From: Bacillota bacterium
Lineage (GTDB): Bacteria; Bacillota; Clostridia; Ch29
Direction: 5' to 3'
DNA length: 64,000 nt
NCBI GenBank assembly: GCA_013540605.1
Contig: JABVCK010000029.1
Coordinates: 346,296-410,295, forward strand
The position numbers and the translations under genes were made by a program. Below are positions 36,607 to 45,321 of this stretch, one piece after another. The notes below the pieces were generated by a model. The model did not search any database and had not been told where the DNA came from. It saw nothing but the letters and a program-made list of their open reading frames with translations. Each line of letters starts with the position of its first letter. Positions within the stretch are counted from its first letter, which is position 1.

Positions 36607-37908
36607 ATGGGGGCGAAGAGGTCATTTGCAAAAATCGGCGTTATTATGATGCTGATGGCTTTGATTTTGCCGGCATTTGCCGGCCAGGCATATGCACAGG
36701 ATGATATGGTGTACTATATCCCGGTACGGGGGGAGGTGAACCCGGCTCTTAAAACCTTTATATCCGTAGAACTGGAGAAGGCTTATGCGGCAGGAGCGTC
36801 TGCGGTCGTACTGGAGATTTCCACCCTGGGGGGAAGGGTGGATTCAGCCCTGGAGATAAGCGATGCCATTATCAATTCCGGCCTGGACACGGTTGCTTAC
36901 GTGAAAGACAGGGCAATTTCAGCAGGCGTATTGATTACAATATCCGCGGAAAAGGTTGCTATGGCGCCGGGCAGCAGCATAGGCTCTGCTGAGACCATTC
37001 CCTATACCGAGAAAAACATATCCTTTTGGGCCGGCGAACTGAGAAAGGTGGCCGAGCTCAGGGGAAGAGACGCGGAGATAGTCGCAGCGATGGCGGACAG
37101 GGATATAGAGATACCCGGAGTCATTGAAAAAGGGAAGCTTCTTAACCTAACGGCTGCCAGAGCAGTAGAGCTGGGGGTAGCGGACAAAACGGCGTCATCC
37201 AGGAGCGAACTCAACCGGTGGTTAGGGTTTGAGAATGCCAAAGTCGTGGAGGCTCAGGAAAGCTACCAGGTTAAGCTTGCGAAAATTGTAACCAACCAGG
37301 TTGTCAGTTCATTGCTGCTTGCCCTGGGATTTGGCGGGTTGGTGGCGGAACTGTTCATCGCAGGTTTCGGCATAGCAGGAACAATAGGGCTTCTATCCTT
37401 TGGCCTCTTCTTTGCGGGCAACATGCTTGCGGGTCATGCGGGATGGTCTGCCGTAATACTTTTTGTAATAGGTATTATACTATTGCTGGTGGAGTTATCG
37501 ATACCCGGATTCGGATTTCCAGGTGTCGGAGGGATAATAAGCATAATGGCAAGTATTTTCATGGCTTCGGCGTCCGTACAGCAGGCAGTGGTCTCCCTTT
37601 TGTTATCGATCATACTCAGCGTTGTATTGATAACCATACTGTTGAAGTTTGCGCCAAGGAGCAAATACTTTGACAGGCTTATTCTCTCAACACAGCAGAA
37701 CCGGGATGAAGGGTATCTGGGCATGAAGAGTCTGGCCTCCCTCGTCGACAGCGAAGGGGTGGCGCTGACTCCCCTGAGACCGGCGGGAACAGCGGAAGTC
37801 GAAGGTAAAAGGATTGACGTTGTAACTCTTGGGGAATATATACAAGCAGGGGACAAGGTTAAGGTAATCAAGGTTGAGGGAAACAGAATTATAGTTCGTA
37901 GTTTGTAG
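36607..37908 (+). CDS. NfeD-family membrane serine protease
   Basis: 433 residues. A signal peptide (to about AQAYAQD) precedes a ClpP-class protease domain with VLEISTLGGRVDSALEISDAI and KDRAISAGVLITISAEKVAMAPGSSIGSAE, which holds the catalytic Ser. Four hydrophobic segments follow (about 230-350), and a C-terminal OB-fold NfeD domain ends DVVTLGEYIQAGDKVKVIKVEGNRIIV. It is the long NfeD form that pairs with flotillin. FloA lies downstream, and the two likely act together in membrane microdomains. Confidence 0.9.
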   Translation: MGAKRSFAKIGVIMMLMALILPAFAGQAYAQDDMVYYIPVRGEVNPALKTFISVELEKAYAAGASAVVLEISTLGGRVDSALEISDAIINSGLDTVAYVKDRAISAGVLITISAEKVAMAPGSSIGSAETIPYTEKNISFWAGELRKVAELRGRDAEIVAAMADRDIEIPGVIEKGKLLNLTAARAVELGVADKTASSRSELNRWLGFENAKVVEAQESYQVKLAKIVTNQVVSSLLLALGFGGLVAELFIAGFGIAGTIGLLSFGLFFAGNMLAGHAGWSAVILFVIGIILLLVELSIPGFGFPGVGGIISIMASIFMASASVQQAVVSLLLSIILSVVLITILLKFAPRSKYFDRLILSTQQNRDEGYLGMKSLASLVDSEGVALTPLRPAGTAEVEGKRIDVVTLGEYIQAGDKVKVIKVEGNRIIVRSL

Positions 37909-38045
37909 TTTGTAGTTGGTAGTTCGTAGTTGTTAGGGTATAGATCGCAGATCGCAGGTATTAGATCACAGTTCACAGGTATTAGGGTAAGGCTCACTAA
38001 GCATGGGGAAGCATGGAAGCATGGGGAAGCATGGGGACGGTTCTT
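37889..38045 (+). repeat. Degenerate tandem short repeats before floA
   Basis: The ~280-base gap between nfeD and floA opens with imperfect repeats of TAGTTTG/TAGTTCG and then GATCGCA/GATCACAG words, the same families as at 19213-19330. A CATGGGGAAG tandem follows at about 38001-38040. They begin right at the nfeD stop. No gene is seen in the rest of the gap. Confidence 0.7.
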
Positions 38046-38187
38046 TTGCTTCCTTTGCCCTATAGCCTTGCGCTGACGTCTGCATCTGTCATATGTTAAC
38101 TGGCGACTACATCGGGGACATTCCGCAGCAAGGAATACCCGCATAGCAGCGGTGTGTTCCCTTACATTTAAAAGGAGGTATAGAAAT

Positions 38188-39186
38188 ATGGGTCCATTGA
38201 TTAGCATAATTGTAATTATCGGTTTGGTTTTTGTAGGTCTTGTATTCCTACTATCCTTTGTGCCTATCGGGCTGTGGATTTCCGCCTTGGCAGCGGGTGT
38301 GAAAATAGGGATTTTCACCCTTGTCGGGATGAGGCTCAGAAGGGTTATACCCTCTAGGATCGTTAACCCCCTGATAAAGGCTACAAAGGCAGGCCTGAAT
38401 GTGGGAGTGAATAAGCTGGAAGCCCACTACCTGGCCGGCGGCAACGTTGATAGGGTCGTCAACGCGCTGATTGCTGCCCAGAGGGCGGATATACCCCTGG
38501 GATTTGAAAGGGCGGCAGCAATAGACCTGGCGGGCAGGGATGTGCTGCAGGCGGTACAGATGAGTGTTAACCCCCGTGTTATAGAGACTCCGAAGGTAGC
38601 TGCCGTGGCCAAGGATGGCATAGAGGTAATGGTCAAGGCCAGGGTAACCGTGAGGGCTAATATTGATAGGCTGGTGGGCGGCGCCGGCGAAGAGACGATA
38701 ATCGCCAGGGTCGGTGAAGGTATAGTAACCACCGTAGGTTCGGCCGAAACACATAAGGCGGTTCTAGAAAACCCGGATTCGATATCCAGGACGGTTTTGG
38801 GCAAAGGCTTGGATGCAGGTACGGCCTTTGAAATACTCTCAATCGATATCGCCGATGTGGATGTAGGCAGGAACATAGGCGCACAGCTGCAAACAGACCA
38901 GGCGGAGGCCGATAAGCGTATAGCCCAGGCCAAAGCCGAAGAGAGAAGGGCCATGGCTGTGGCGAAGGAACAGGAAATGAAGGCGTCGGTACAGGAGATG
39001 AGAGCAAAGGTTGTAGAAGCGGAGGCAGAGGTCCCGAAGGCCATGGCAGAGGCGCTGCGTACCGGAAAACTCGGAGTGATGGATTATTACAATATGAGAA
39101 ACGTGCTTGCCGATACAAACATGAGGGAGTCGATTTCCAATATGGGCAAGAAGGAGGAACAGATAGACAAACAGGACAAGAAGTAA
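38188..39186 (+). CDS. floA: Flotillin-like protein FloA
   Basis: 332 residues from the ATG after AAAAGGAGG. A re-entrant N-terminal hydrophobic segment ([30 protein letters not shown]) is followed by an SPFH domain. An Ala/Glu-rich coiled coil follows ([24 protein letters not shown]). The end, [24 protein letters not shown], is typical of FloA/YqfA. It organises membrane microdomains. Located after its NfeD partner. Confidence 0.95.
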   Translation: MGPLISIIVIIGLVFVGLVFLLSFVPIGLWISALAAGVKIGIFTLVGMRLRRVIPSRIVNPLIKATKAGLNVGVNKLEAHYLAGGNVDRVVNALIAAQRADIPLGFERAAAIDLAGRDVLQAVQMSVNPRVIETPKVAAVAKDGIEVMVKARVTVRANIDRLVGGAGEETIIARVGEGIVTTVGSAETHKAVLENPDSISRTVLGKGLDAGTAFEILSIDIADVDVGRNIGAQLQTDQAEADKRIAQAKAEERRAMAVAKEQEMKASVQEMRAKVVEAEAEVPKAMAEALRTGKLGVMDYYNMRNVLADTNMRESISNMGKKEEQIDKQDKK

Positions 39187-39207
39187 AATCCCGGGGAGGG
39201 AGTTATA

Positions 39208-39792
39208 ATGGATTTTGACGACATCCTAAGGATACTGATATATATTCTTATACCGGTTTTTCTCACTATGAGGAAGAGGGCGGCAAACAGCAACAGAAAA
39301 AGAGAGAATGACCCCAGGCAGGCCCCAAAAAGGACGACCGGCAGAAGCCTGATGGACAGGCTGGAAAGCATGGTCAGTGAAATGGAGAAGAAAGCTGAGG
39401 GAATGGAGAAGAGGGTTGATGGGAATGCAAGCAGTTCCCCACGAAGACCGAGAACTCCGGCGAGGCCTGAACAAAGGCGGAGTATAGAAGCAGCAGATAC
39501 ACTCCGCAGGGACGTTGACTGGCAGGATGTTTATACCGGCGCTGAAGGGCCCCTTGACCAGGTAGACCTGCAGAGCGTGTATACCAGCAGCCTATCCGTT
39601 CAGGAGCAGCCAAAGCCGGATAAGAAAGCCGATAGGAAAAAGGATAAGGCTTCTCCGTTGGAAGAGCCGGTACAGAGCCGTGAGGCATGGAGCTTCGGCA
39701 GTTTTGACGCGGAAGACATACTAAAGGGTATAGTGCTCTCGGAAATACTTCAACCGCCGGTATCAAGAAGACAGTATAAAAGGCATCTCTAG
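39208..39792 (+). CDS. Hypothetical membrane-anchored protein after floA
   Basis: 194 residues. One N-terminal hydrophobic segment (ILRILIYILIPVFLTM) is followed by a long basic, low-complexity region and a conserved-looking end, REAWSFGSFDAEDILKGIVLSEILQPPVSRRQYKRHL. Clostridial floA operons often carry such a gene. The end motif probably forms a helix. Function unknown. Its stop codon lies inside a terminator stem. Confidence 0.65.
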   Translation: MDFDDILRILIYILIPVFLTMRKRAANSNRKRENDPRQAPKRTTGRSLMDRLESMVSEMEKKAEGMEKRVDGNASSSPRRPRTPARPEQRRSIEAADTLRRDVDWQDVYTGAEGPLDQVDLQSVYTSSLSVQEQPKPDKKADRKKDKASPLEEPVQSREAWSFGSFDAEDILKGIVLSEILQPPVSRRQYKRHL

Positions 39793-39812
39793 ATGAGATG
39801 TCTTTTTTTTTC
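39781..39812 (+). terminator. Terminator ending the floA operon
   Basis: AGGCATCTC pairs with GAGATGTCT (one G-U) and is followed by ten T residues. The stop codon of the preceding gene is in the loop. This is the left border of the cassette region. Confidence 0.88.
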
Positions 39813-40088
39813 ATGGGAAGGTATAACAGACGAAGAAGATGAACAGCGAAAAATGAGGAAAATTTTTCGATGAAAGCAGAAGGAATTGTTAGGCCGAAAA
39901 TATAATGGTAATATGTAGAATTGCATGAAATTAATTGGTAATATGACGAGGGATGCGCTATTGCAGACCGGCATTTCCAAACTGTTTGTTTCGGTGGTAC
40001 AGAAGTTATGTGAAATGTTGCTGCCGGAGAGGGATTAATGGTCGGTTTTTCTGGCTATCTTGAAAACGAGAAAACGAGGGGGATAGTT

Positions 40089-40625
40089 ATGCCTTTTTCC
40101 GAGAGAGTCAAATTAGAAGCAAAACAAAAAGCGGGCTTTCGGTGTTGCATATGTTATAAACTGTTTGTTGAGGTTCATCATATTACTCCTGAATCCGAAG
40201 ATGGAGCTAATACAATTGAGAATGCCGCACCATTATGTGCCTCTTGCCATGACTTATTTGGCGGTAATCCCGAAAAAAGAAAACAGATTAGACAGATGTG
40301 GGACTATTGGTGGGAGTTCATAGATCAATGGCGTTCTAATTTAATGAACGCTGGTGATTTAGATTCACTGACCCCAATCCAAGAGAACCCGGATAACATT
40401 AATCAATTAAAAGAGAAGGCAATAGTAATATATCATAATGTATTTAAAAATGAAGGTTTTGAAGCAAGTGTCCAAATTGTATTTGACCTGGTAAAAGAGG
40501 CCCAGAAGAAATCGCCTAACCAAAAGAGGGTTTTATACTTAGATATTGAAGGCCATCGGAACTCCAAAAGGGGATTTGACCATGATATGTTTGAGTTGCA
40601 AAGACATTTTATTTTGGGGTTCTGA
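40089..40625 (+). CDS. HNH endonuclease-like protein (cassette gene)
   Basis: 178 residues from the ATG after GAGGGGGATAG. The N-terminal HNH module is clear: RCCICYKLFVEVHHITP, ENAAPLCASCHDLFGGNPEKR, with two CxxC zinc pairs, the HH/N core and a metal-binding His. The C-terminal 100 residues (FEASVQIVFDLVKEA, VLYLDIEGHRN) are unrecognised. HNH proteins of this kind are found in mobile DNA and defence loci. It overlaps nothing but is followed immediately by a small ORF (TGAATG), suggesting coupling. An attC-like site lies downstream. Confidence 0.8.
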   Translation: MPFSERVKLEAKQKAGFRCCICYKLFVEVHHITPESEDGANTIENAAPLCASCHDLFGGNPEKRKQIRQMWDYWWEFIDQWRSNLMNAGDLDSLTPIQENPDNINQLKEKAIVIYHNVFKNEGFEASVQIVFDLVKEAQKKSPNQKRVLYLDIEGHRNSKRGFDHDMFELQRHFILGF

Positions 40626-40826
40626 ATGCCATACCTAACAAAAGCATATATTCCATTAGTTGCTGTGGAAAATAATAAAATACAAGCAAATGATCTTCCA
40701 GATAAATTGCAGATTTTTTCAGATCAAAAAGAAATAATTTCCTTCATGAAAAAATTCTCTAAAGGAGAAAGTATAAAGATTTATTCAGCGGATGATGATT
40801 CCAATTTGTTAATACGAAAGGATTAA
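40626..40826 (+). CDS. Small protein coupled to the HNH gene
   Basis: 66 residues (MPYLTKAYIPLVAVENNKIQ...). The ATG directly abuts the HNH stop, so translation is probably coupled. Acidic/basic mixed composition, no membrane segment and no recognised family. It could be a partner or inhibitor of the HNH protein, an inference from coupling only. The cassette ends with the attC-like site at 40851. Confidence 0.55.
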   Translation: MPYLTKAYIPLVAVENNKIQANDLPDKLQIFSDQKEIISFMKKFSKGESIKIYSADDDSNLLIRKD

Positions 40827-40850
40827 TCTTTGAAAAGATAGCCCCACTTC

Positions 40851-40925
40851 AGCTGACACAGTATTGCCGACACTTCGCCTAGATGAAAGCTGAATAGCGT
40901 GTCGGGAATACTCGGGACGTTCTCT
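40851..40925 (+). repeat. attC-like recombination site 1
   Basis: It begins AGCTGAC (RYYYAAC-like) and ends GTTCTCT (GTTRRRY-like) with AGTATT-g-CCGACAC facing GTGTCGG-g-AATACT. The arms pair with extra single G bases on one side, like the extrahelical bases of attC. At 75 bases it is the shortest of the set. Confidence 0.72.
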
Positions 40926-41048
40926 GAAATGCGACGGATTGGTGCGCGACATCGCGTTGCGCGGTTGATTGAGTGGACGCAAGGAGCATAATAACTCATT
41001 TTTACATAGATGATTTATCGAATAGAACATTGCTTTGGGAGGGTCACT

Positions 41049-41466
41049 ATGGAAGAATATTTAGACATACTAACGGAAGAAGGCAATTTTACCGGAGTAA
41101 AAAAGGAAAGGAACGAAGTGCATAAAGAAGGAGAATGGCATGGTTCATCTAAGATTTGGCTTCTTAGTGAAAAAGGGGAAGTCTTGATTCAACATTGATA
41201 CCATAAAGGTACAACTCCAATTGCGAGAAGGGTTCGAAAGAGAGATTTGCTACGAATACATTGCGGTTAAAAATGCTGATGTTAATGAAGTTAAAAAGGT
41301 ACTTGAAGAAGCTGTGCAAGATGTAAAGTACATAGATTATTTGGAATTGAAGAAGTTAGTGCAATCTAATGATCCTGATTATATTATTGATGATGAGGCG
41401 CGGAGGATGGTTGTTGAAATCGAAAAGTTTTATTCAGTTTGGAAAAAAGATAGAGGCGTTTATTAA
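41049..41466 (+). pseudogene. Nudix hydrolase, internally deleted
   Basis: The N-terminal part (MEEYLDILTEEGNFTGVKKERNEVHKEGEWHGSSKIWLL) is typical of Nudix proteins related to isopentenyl-diphosphate isomerase. The C-terminal part (FEREICYEYIAVKN ... YIDYLELKKLVQ) also fits. The central Nudix box (GX5EX7REUXEEXGU) is missing, and the two halves are joined by a stop codon and frame change near 41198-41220. A deletion of roughly 70 codons is inferred. GGAGGGTCACTATG gives the start. Confidence 0.7.
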
Positions 41467-41517
41467 GGGCTTGTCGTTCATGGACAAGCTCTGCCAAGTT
41501 GCTACCAGTCGCACTTC

Positions 41518-41672
41518 ATAGAACATTGCATCTCCGTAAGGATAGTGCTCCGATTTAATGGAGCGTCAGACTCCCGCTCGAGCAGGTTTTATATGTAGCC
41601 ACTATCACACCATAATCATCAAGTCAATAATGGCCATTAGATTCTATGGTGTCGGAGATGCTAACGTTAAAT
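41518..41672 (+). repeat. attC-like recombination site 2
   Basis: It starts ATAGAAC and ends GTTAAAT. TTGCATCTCCG (from 41526) faces CGGAGATGCTAA (to 41664). Inside lie further inverted repeats (CTCCGATT...AATGGAG, CACCATA...TATGGTG). 155 bases. It follows the Nudix remnant and precedes the interrupted SDR cassette. Confidence 0.68.
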
Positions 41673-41803
41673 GAAATTGGTCGCAAAGGCCGCGCCGTCC
41701 TGCGTCAATTGTTTCAGCCAATCTAAAATGACACAAAGCTGACGGTATTGCCTGTCCAGAAATTGATGGATATAATGACCATATAAGTTTTTAGAAAGGA
41801 AAA

Positions 41804-41852
41804 GGCTTTCTTGTTTTACGTGTTACTGTGGCGCAGCAACAACAAGAAAGCC
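41804..41852 (+). other. Long hairpin upstream of DUF6431 gene
   Basis: GGCTTTCTTGTT (41804-41815) is the perfect complement of AACAAGAAAGCC (41841-41852), with a 25-base loop. It lies in the leader of the DUF6431-type gene and belongs to that inserted unit. It could be a subterminal transposon repeat or an mRNA structure; no T-run follows. The rest of 41673-41803 shows no gene. Confidence 0.55.
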
Positions 41853-41885
41853 ACCCTAAAAATCATATGGTAATTGTATCAAAGT

Positions 41886-42392
41886 ATGAGCTTGTTGAAA
41901 AGGCCCCAAAATGGGTTTTTCGTTAGGAGTTTGGAGAGAATACCCTGCCCATGCTGCGGCAGCTTTGAAATGGAAGTTATCGGTTCCCGCAAAAGGAAAT
42001 ATATCAACTCAGAAGGCAATAAAAATGTACTTATCATCCGAAGATTGAAGTGTCAGCATTGCGGGAAAATTCATCATGAATTGCCGGATATTCTTGTTCC
42101 ATATAAAAGATACAGCAGCGAATGTATTGAAATGGTAATATCCGAGAACGAGCCAATTTCAGTTCCTGCAGACGAATCTACTCTTATGCGGTGGCGGAAT
42201 TGGTTTTCCAGGATAAGCCTTCATTTTCTTGGATGCCTGCAATCAATCTCAATAAGGCTCTACGGTTATTCTAAAGGAGCTCCAACAGGCCAATCCGTCC
42301 TCCATAGGATATGGCAATGTGTAGATGATATATGTGGCTGGCTGGCAAGAACTGGTAAGCAGGGCAAAAGGAATAGGTACTGCTGTATGTAG
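41886..42392 (+). CDS. DUF6431-type zinc-ribbon protein, mobile-element associated
   Basis: About 168 residues. A zinc ribbon (IPCPCCGSFEMEVIGSRKRKYIN ... IIRRLKCQHCGKIHHELPD) is followed by LVPYKRYSSECIEMVI, resembling helix-turn-helix zinc-ribbon proteins annotated as DUF6431. In my knowledge these accompany transposase genes in Firmicutes, but no partner transposase is seen here. The C-terminus (after CGWLARTG) reads into the SDR gene in another frame, so the 3' end is likely lost at the junction near 42352. The start is uncertain, with no clear ribosome binding site. Confidence 0.6.
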   Translation: MSLLKRPQNGFFVRSLERIPCPCCGSFEMEVIGSRKRKYINSEGNKNVLIIRRLKCQHCGKIHHELPDILVPYKRYSSECIEMVISENEPISVPADESTLMRWRNWFSRISLHFLGCLQSISIRLYGYSKGAPTGQSVLHRIWQCVDDICGWLARTGKQGKRNRYCCM

Positions 42393-43089
42393 AAATTTTG
42401 CTGTAAAAGGTGCTGATATATTTTTTACCTACTGGAGGCCATATGATCGAATGATGACTTGGGGAGTTGAAGATAATGAGCCTCTACAACTACAAAAAGA
42501 ATTGACTAATTTAGGCGTACGATGTGAGAGCTTGGAATTGGATTTATCTGAGGAGTATTCGTATTTAAAGTTAATGGATATGGTAGAAAACAAATTGGGA
42601 GTTCCGGACATATTGGTTAACAACGCTTGCTACTCTGTAAATGATAATTTTGAGAGTATATCTACATCAAGCTTAGATGAACATTATAAAGTTAATATTC
42701 GTGCCACCACTTTACTCAGTACTGAATTTGTAAAACGGTTTACTAAGGGTTTTGGAGGTAGAATTATTAATCTAACATCAGGACAATCTTTGGGGCCCAT
42801 GCCAGATGAGCTCTCGTATGCTATAACTAAAGGAGCCATTGAGACAATTACATATACACTCTCGGCAGCGGTTGTAGAGAAAGGAATCACCGTTAATGCT
42901 GTCAATCCGGGTCCTACTGATACAGGGTGGATGACAAAAGATCTTGAAAGCGAATTAATAAGAAGATTTCCATTAAATAGAATTGGACAGCCGGAGGATG
43001 TTGCACGATTAATTGCTTTTTTGGCAAGTGATGACGCACAATGGATAACTGGTCAAGTAATACATTCTGAAGGTGGTTTTAAAAGATAA
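42325..43089 (+). CDS. Short-chain dehydrogenase/reductase, 5' end replaced
   Basis: SDR family, NAD(P)-dependent. The glycine motif is incomplete: VSRAKGIG remains where family members begin with xxTGxSRxxGIG. Downstream motifs are complete: NNACYS (NNAG-like), the SYAITKGAIE catalytic Tyr-x3-Lys, and NAVNPGPTDTGWM. It ends with ITGQVIHSEGGF, like FabG-type reductases. The first ~12 codons were replaced by the DUF6431 unit; a chance start (MIYVAGWQEL) keeps the frame open, but activity is doubtful. A cassette gene, followed by attC-like site 3. Confidence 0.75.
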   Translation: MIYVAGWQELVSRAKGIGTAVCRNFAVKGADIFFTYWRPYDRMMTWGVEDNEPLQLQKELTNLGVRCESLELDLSEEYSYLKLMDMVENKLGVPDILVNNACYSVNDNFESISTSSLDEHYKVNIRATTLLSTEFVKRFTKGFGGRIINLTSGQSLGPMPDELSYAITKGAIETITYTLSAAVVEKGITVNAVNPGPTDTGWMTKDLESELIRRFPLNRIGQPEDVARLIAFLASDDAQWITGQVIHSEGGFKR

Positions 43090-43141
43090 TTTATGGCCGC
43101 AGCCTCCTTGCTGCTCTTGGCTTCGAGGGGCAGCCAAAATC

Positions 43142-43322
43142 GCCTAACACCGAGTTTGAGCTTACGGGGCGCGGTTTCCGAAGATGAGTATTCGAAGAGG
43201 CAGACAAATTCACGGAGTTGATTCGAAGAAGCTGATTCAAGATGTCATCGCTCCCACATTGGTTCGGCTAAGATAAGAGCTATCTAAGCCTCACCAACGT
43301 CTCAAACTCGGAAACGTTAGCC
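43142..43322 (+). repeat. attC-like recombination site 3
   Basis: R-box GCCTAAC at the start and GTTAGCC at the end. ACCGAGTTTGAG faces CTCAAACTCGGAAAC, with two or three extra bases on the 3' arm. 181 bases. The internal word GATAAGAGCTATCTAAG is shared in similar form with sites 5 and 6. One of the clearest of the set. Confidence 0.82.
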
Positions 43323-43350
43323 GAAATGTCATTATCTAGGGGGAAAATGC

Positions 43351-44019
43351 ATGAACGATATAGAATGTATTCGAACGAAACTCTATCAACTTGGGGAGAT
43401 TATGGTAGATTGCATGCTTAATTGTGAAGGAATAAACTGTGATCCACAGAATGGGATAATTCCTCGTTGCATGGTACTGGAACAAAGAGGACGAAAAGAA
43501 GATGAAAGAGGAGCAGCGATAATTGGAATTAACCCTGGAATATCTAACAAGGATGAGAGGAGTTTTTATAGATCTAAGGGACAAGGCTATGAGAGAGTAT
43601 TATCATATTGGGACATGAGGATTTCTAAGTTGAAATATTACAATTCTCTACGAAATCTGATTAATCAGTTAGGGTTTACGGGTCTGATATTATGGAGTGA
43701 ACTGGTGAAGTGTGAAAATTTTGTGCCGGGGAGATTACCCCCAATTCAAACATTTAGAACTTGTACGAGAAAATTTTTAAATAAGGAATTAGAGGTCGTC
43801 CCTTTGGATTGGCCACTTATTGCCGTTGGTAAGGAAACTTATAAAGTATTGGCATATTTGTATCCTACACATGTAGTTATTGGGGTCCCGCATCCAACAG
43901 GGTCATATGGACATTTTACAAAACTATTTGATAAGAACGGTGAGTTAATTAATAAAATAACTTTCAAAGAACTATGGAATGGAGAATATGGTAAAGCGAT
44001 TTGGCTGGAAAGTAAATAA
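43351..44019 (+). CDS. Cassette protein, possible uracil-DNA-glycosylase fold
   Basis: 222 residues, A+T-rich. AIIGINPGISNKDE near residue 50 resembles the first UDG-superfamily motif (GxNPG), and VIGVPHPTGSYGHF near 175 resembles the second (HPS/HPT). LILWSELVKCENFVPG lies between. A DNA-base-excision or related role is an inference from these two motifs; catalytic competence is not shown. Ribosome binding site GGGGGAAAA. The N-terminal 45 residues contain four cysteines (VDCMLNCEGINCDPQ, PRC), perhaps a metal site. Confidence 0.55.
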   Translation: MNDIECIRTKLYQLGEIMVDCMLNCEGINCDPQNGIIPRCMVLEQRGRKEDERGAAIIGINPGISNKDERSFYRSKGQGYERVLSYWDMRISKLKYYNSLRNLINQLGFTGLILWSELVKCENFVPGRLPPIQTFRTCTRKFLNKELEVVPLDWPLIAVGKETYKVLAYLYPTHVVIGVPHPTGSYGHFTKLFDKNGELINKITFKELWNGEYGKAIWLESK

Positions 44020-44032
44020 TAACAGACACTTC

Positions 44033-44201
44033 GGCTAACAATGGCTTCCCATTCGGCGCGAAAAGCAGGAGCAGCGAGGTAAGGATTGAGGGCAAGGCTG
44101 TAGTTTGCGCGCCACACCTCTTTGCCGGGTGCAAGCACCGCTATAAGAGAAGGGCTTCGGGGGTCGGGCTCAGAGGCGCCGTGAAGCCAGGAACGTTAGG
44201 C
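44033..44201 (+). repeat. attC-like recombination site 4
   Basis: GGCTAAC at the start and GTTAGGC at the end, both near-consensus. TGGCTTC faces GAAGCCA, with unequal spacers between boxes (AA versus GGAAC). 169 bases. It begins 13 bases after the stop of the preceding gene. Confidence 0.82.
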
Positions 44202-44226
44202 AATATGTAAAAAGGAGAGAGAAAAA

Positions 44227-45075
44227 ATGGTGATGAAAAGTACATATAAAATAGATGAGGAAAAAGCACGAGCATATTTTGATGATTTTTGGAAGCGGCA
44301 TCCATATAAAACAATTACTTATCAAAACAAAGAGTGGAAATATATCCGTTCAGGAGAAAAAACTGATAAGGCAATCGTTTTTCTCCATGGTGGCGGACTT
44401 GATGCTGGGATGTGGGCATATCAGATAAATGAGTTGGAGAAATCTTATCAAATTATTGCACCTTCATTTGATTTGATCTCCGAATCATTTTATTTACGGG
44501 CAAATGTTTTGAACACTATTCTGGATTGTGAGAATATTAAACATGTTGTTCTATGCGGTCTATCTTATGGCGGGTTATTAGTGCAATATTTTATTTCATT
44601 ATTTCCGGAAAAAGTAGATAAAATTATATTAGCCCATACATTTTTTGTATGCTCATCATTCATTAAAAGAGTCCAAAACAAGAAAATGAGAATAATAAAG
44701 TATATCCCACAATTTATAATAAATATGGCTATTAAAAAGCGTATAAAAAATGTTCCGGAATCAACATGGAACTCATACCGCCGTGTATACTTAGAAAAAA
44801 TTTATGAAAACGTTGATCAAAAAAAGTTGATTTTATTCTATGGAAGCCTCATTGAAAGTCTTAAAGAAGAACTGCCCGATGTTTTAAATTGGAAAGGAGC
44901 CGTGTTTTTAATAAACAGCAGAGATGATAAAGATACCATTGACAGATTTCAGGAGCTTATTAATTTATTCCCGGAGGCAAGAACTTATGTCTTTGAAAAA
45001 GGTGGCCACCATACTCCGATGTTATTTCCAATAGAATTCACTAGGATGCTTGTTGATTTTTTGGAGACCATATAA
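44227..45075 (+). CDS. Alpha/beta hydrolase (cassette gene)
   Basis: 282 residues. The oxyanion-hole motif FLHGGGLDAGMW, the nucleophile elbow LCGLSYGG (Ser), and a late GGHHTPM with the catalytic His define the fold; the acid is probably the Asp in NSRDDKDT. The substrate is unknown. ATG follows AAGGAGAGAG. A+T-rich coding compared with the core operons. It ends just before attC-like site 5. Confidence 0.82.
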   Translation: MVMKSTYKIDEEKARAYFDDFWKRHPYKTITYQNKEWKYIRSGEKTDKAIVFLHGGGLDAGMWAYQINELEKSYQIIAPSFDLISESFYLRANVLNTILDCENIKHVVLCGLSYGGLLVQYFISLFPEKVDKIILAHTFFVCSSFIKRVQNKKMRIIKYIPQFIINMAIKKRIKNVPESTWNSYRRVYLEKIYENVDQKKLILFYGSLIESLKEELPDVLNWKGAVFLINSRDDKDTIDRFQELINLFPEARTYVFEKGGHHTPMLFPIEFTRMLVDFLETI

Positions 45076-45092
45076 GGTATTTTTTACACTTC

Positions 45093-45246
45093 GCCTAACC
45101 GCATGGTTCCCGCTGACGGGTCGCGGCAAGAAGAATCATGAAGTAGCACAAGTAAGTTATTCATGAAGCTGGAGCGACCACATCCGCAAAGCTATGATAG
45201 GAGCTATCTAAGCTTTGCGGATGTCGGGAACCGGCATACGTTATCG
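45093..45246 (+). repeat. attC-like recombination site 5
   Basis: GCCTAAC at the start and GTTATCG at the end. CGCATGGTTCCCG faces CGGGAACCGGCAT. The centre has GCAAAGCTATGATAGGAGC paired with its near complement ending AGCTTTGC. 154 bases. Confidence 0.78.
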
Positions 45247-45321
45247 GCAATGCGCGAAAAAGCAATGTACGCCCGCGTCCGGCGGGCTAGTCATATAATC
45301 TGTTCTTAAGGGGGAAAAACA

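Noticed and set aside
42325..42360. Genuine start of the SDR gene
   Set aside because: The ATG at 42325 lies in DUF6431-derived sequence without a ribosome binding site and replaces the conserved TGxxxGIG start. I treat it as a chance opening.
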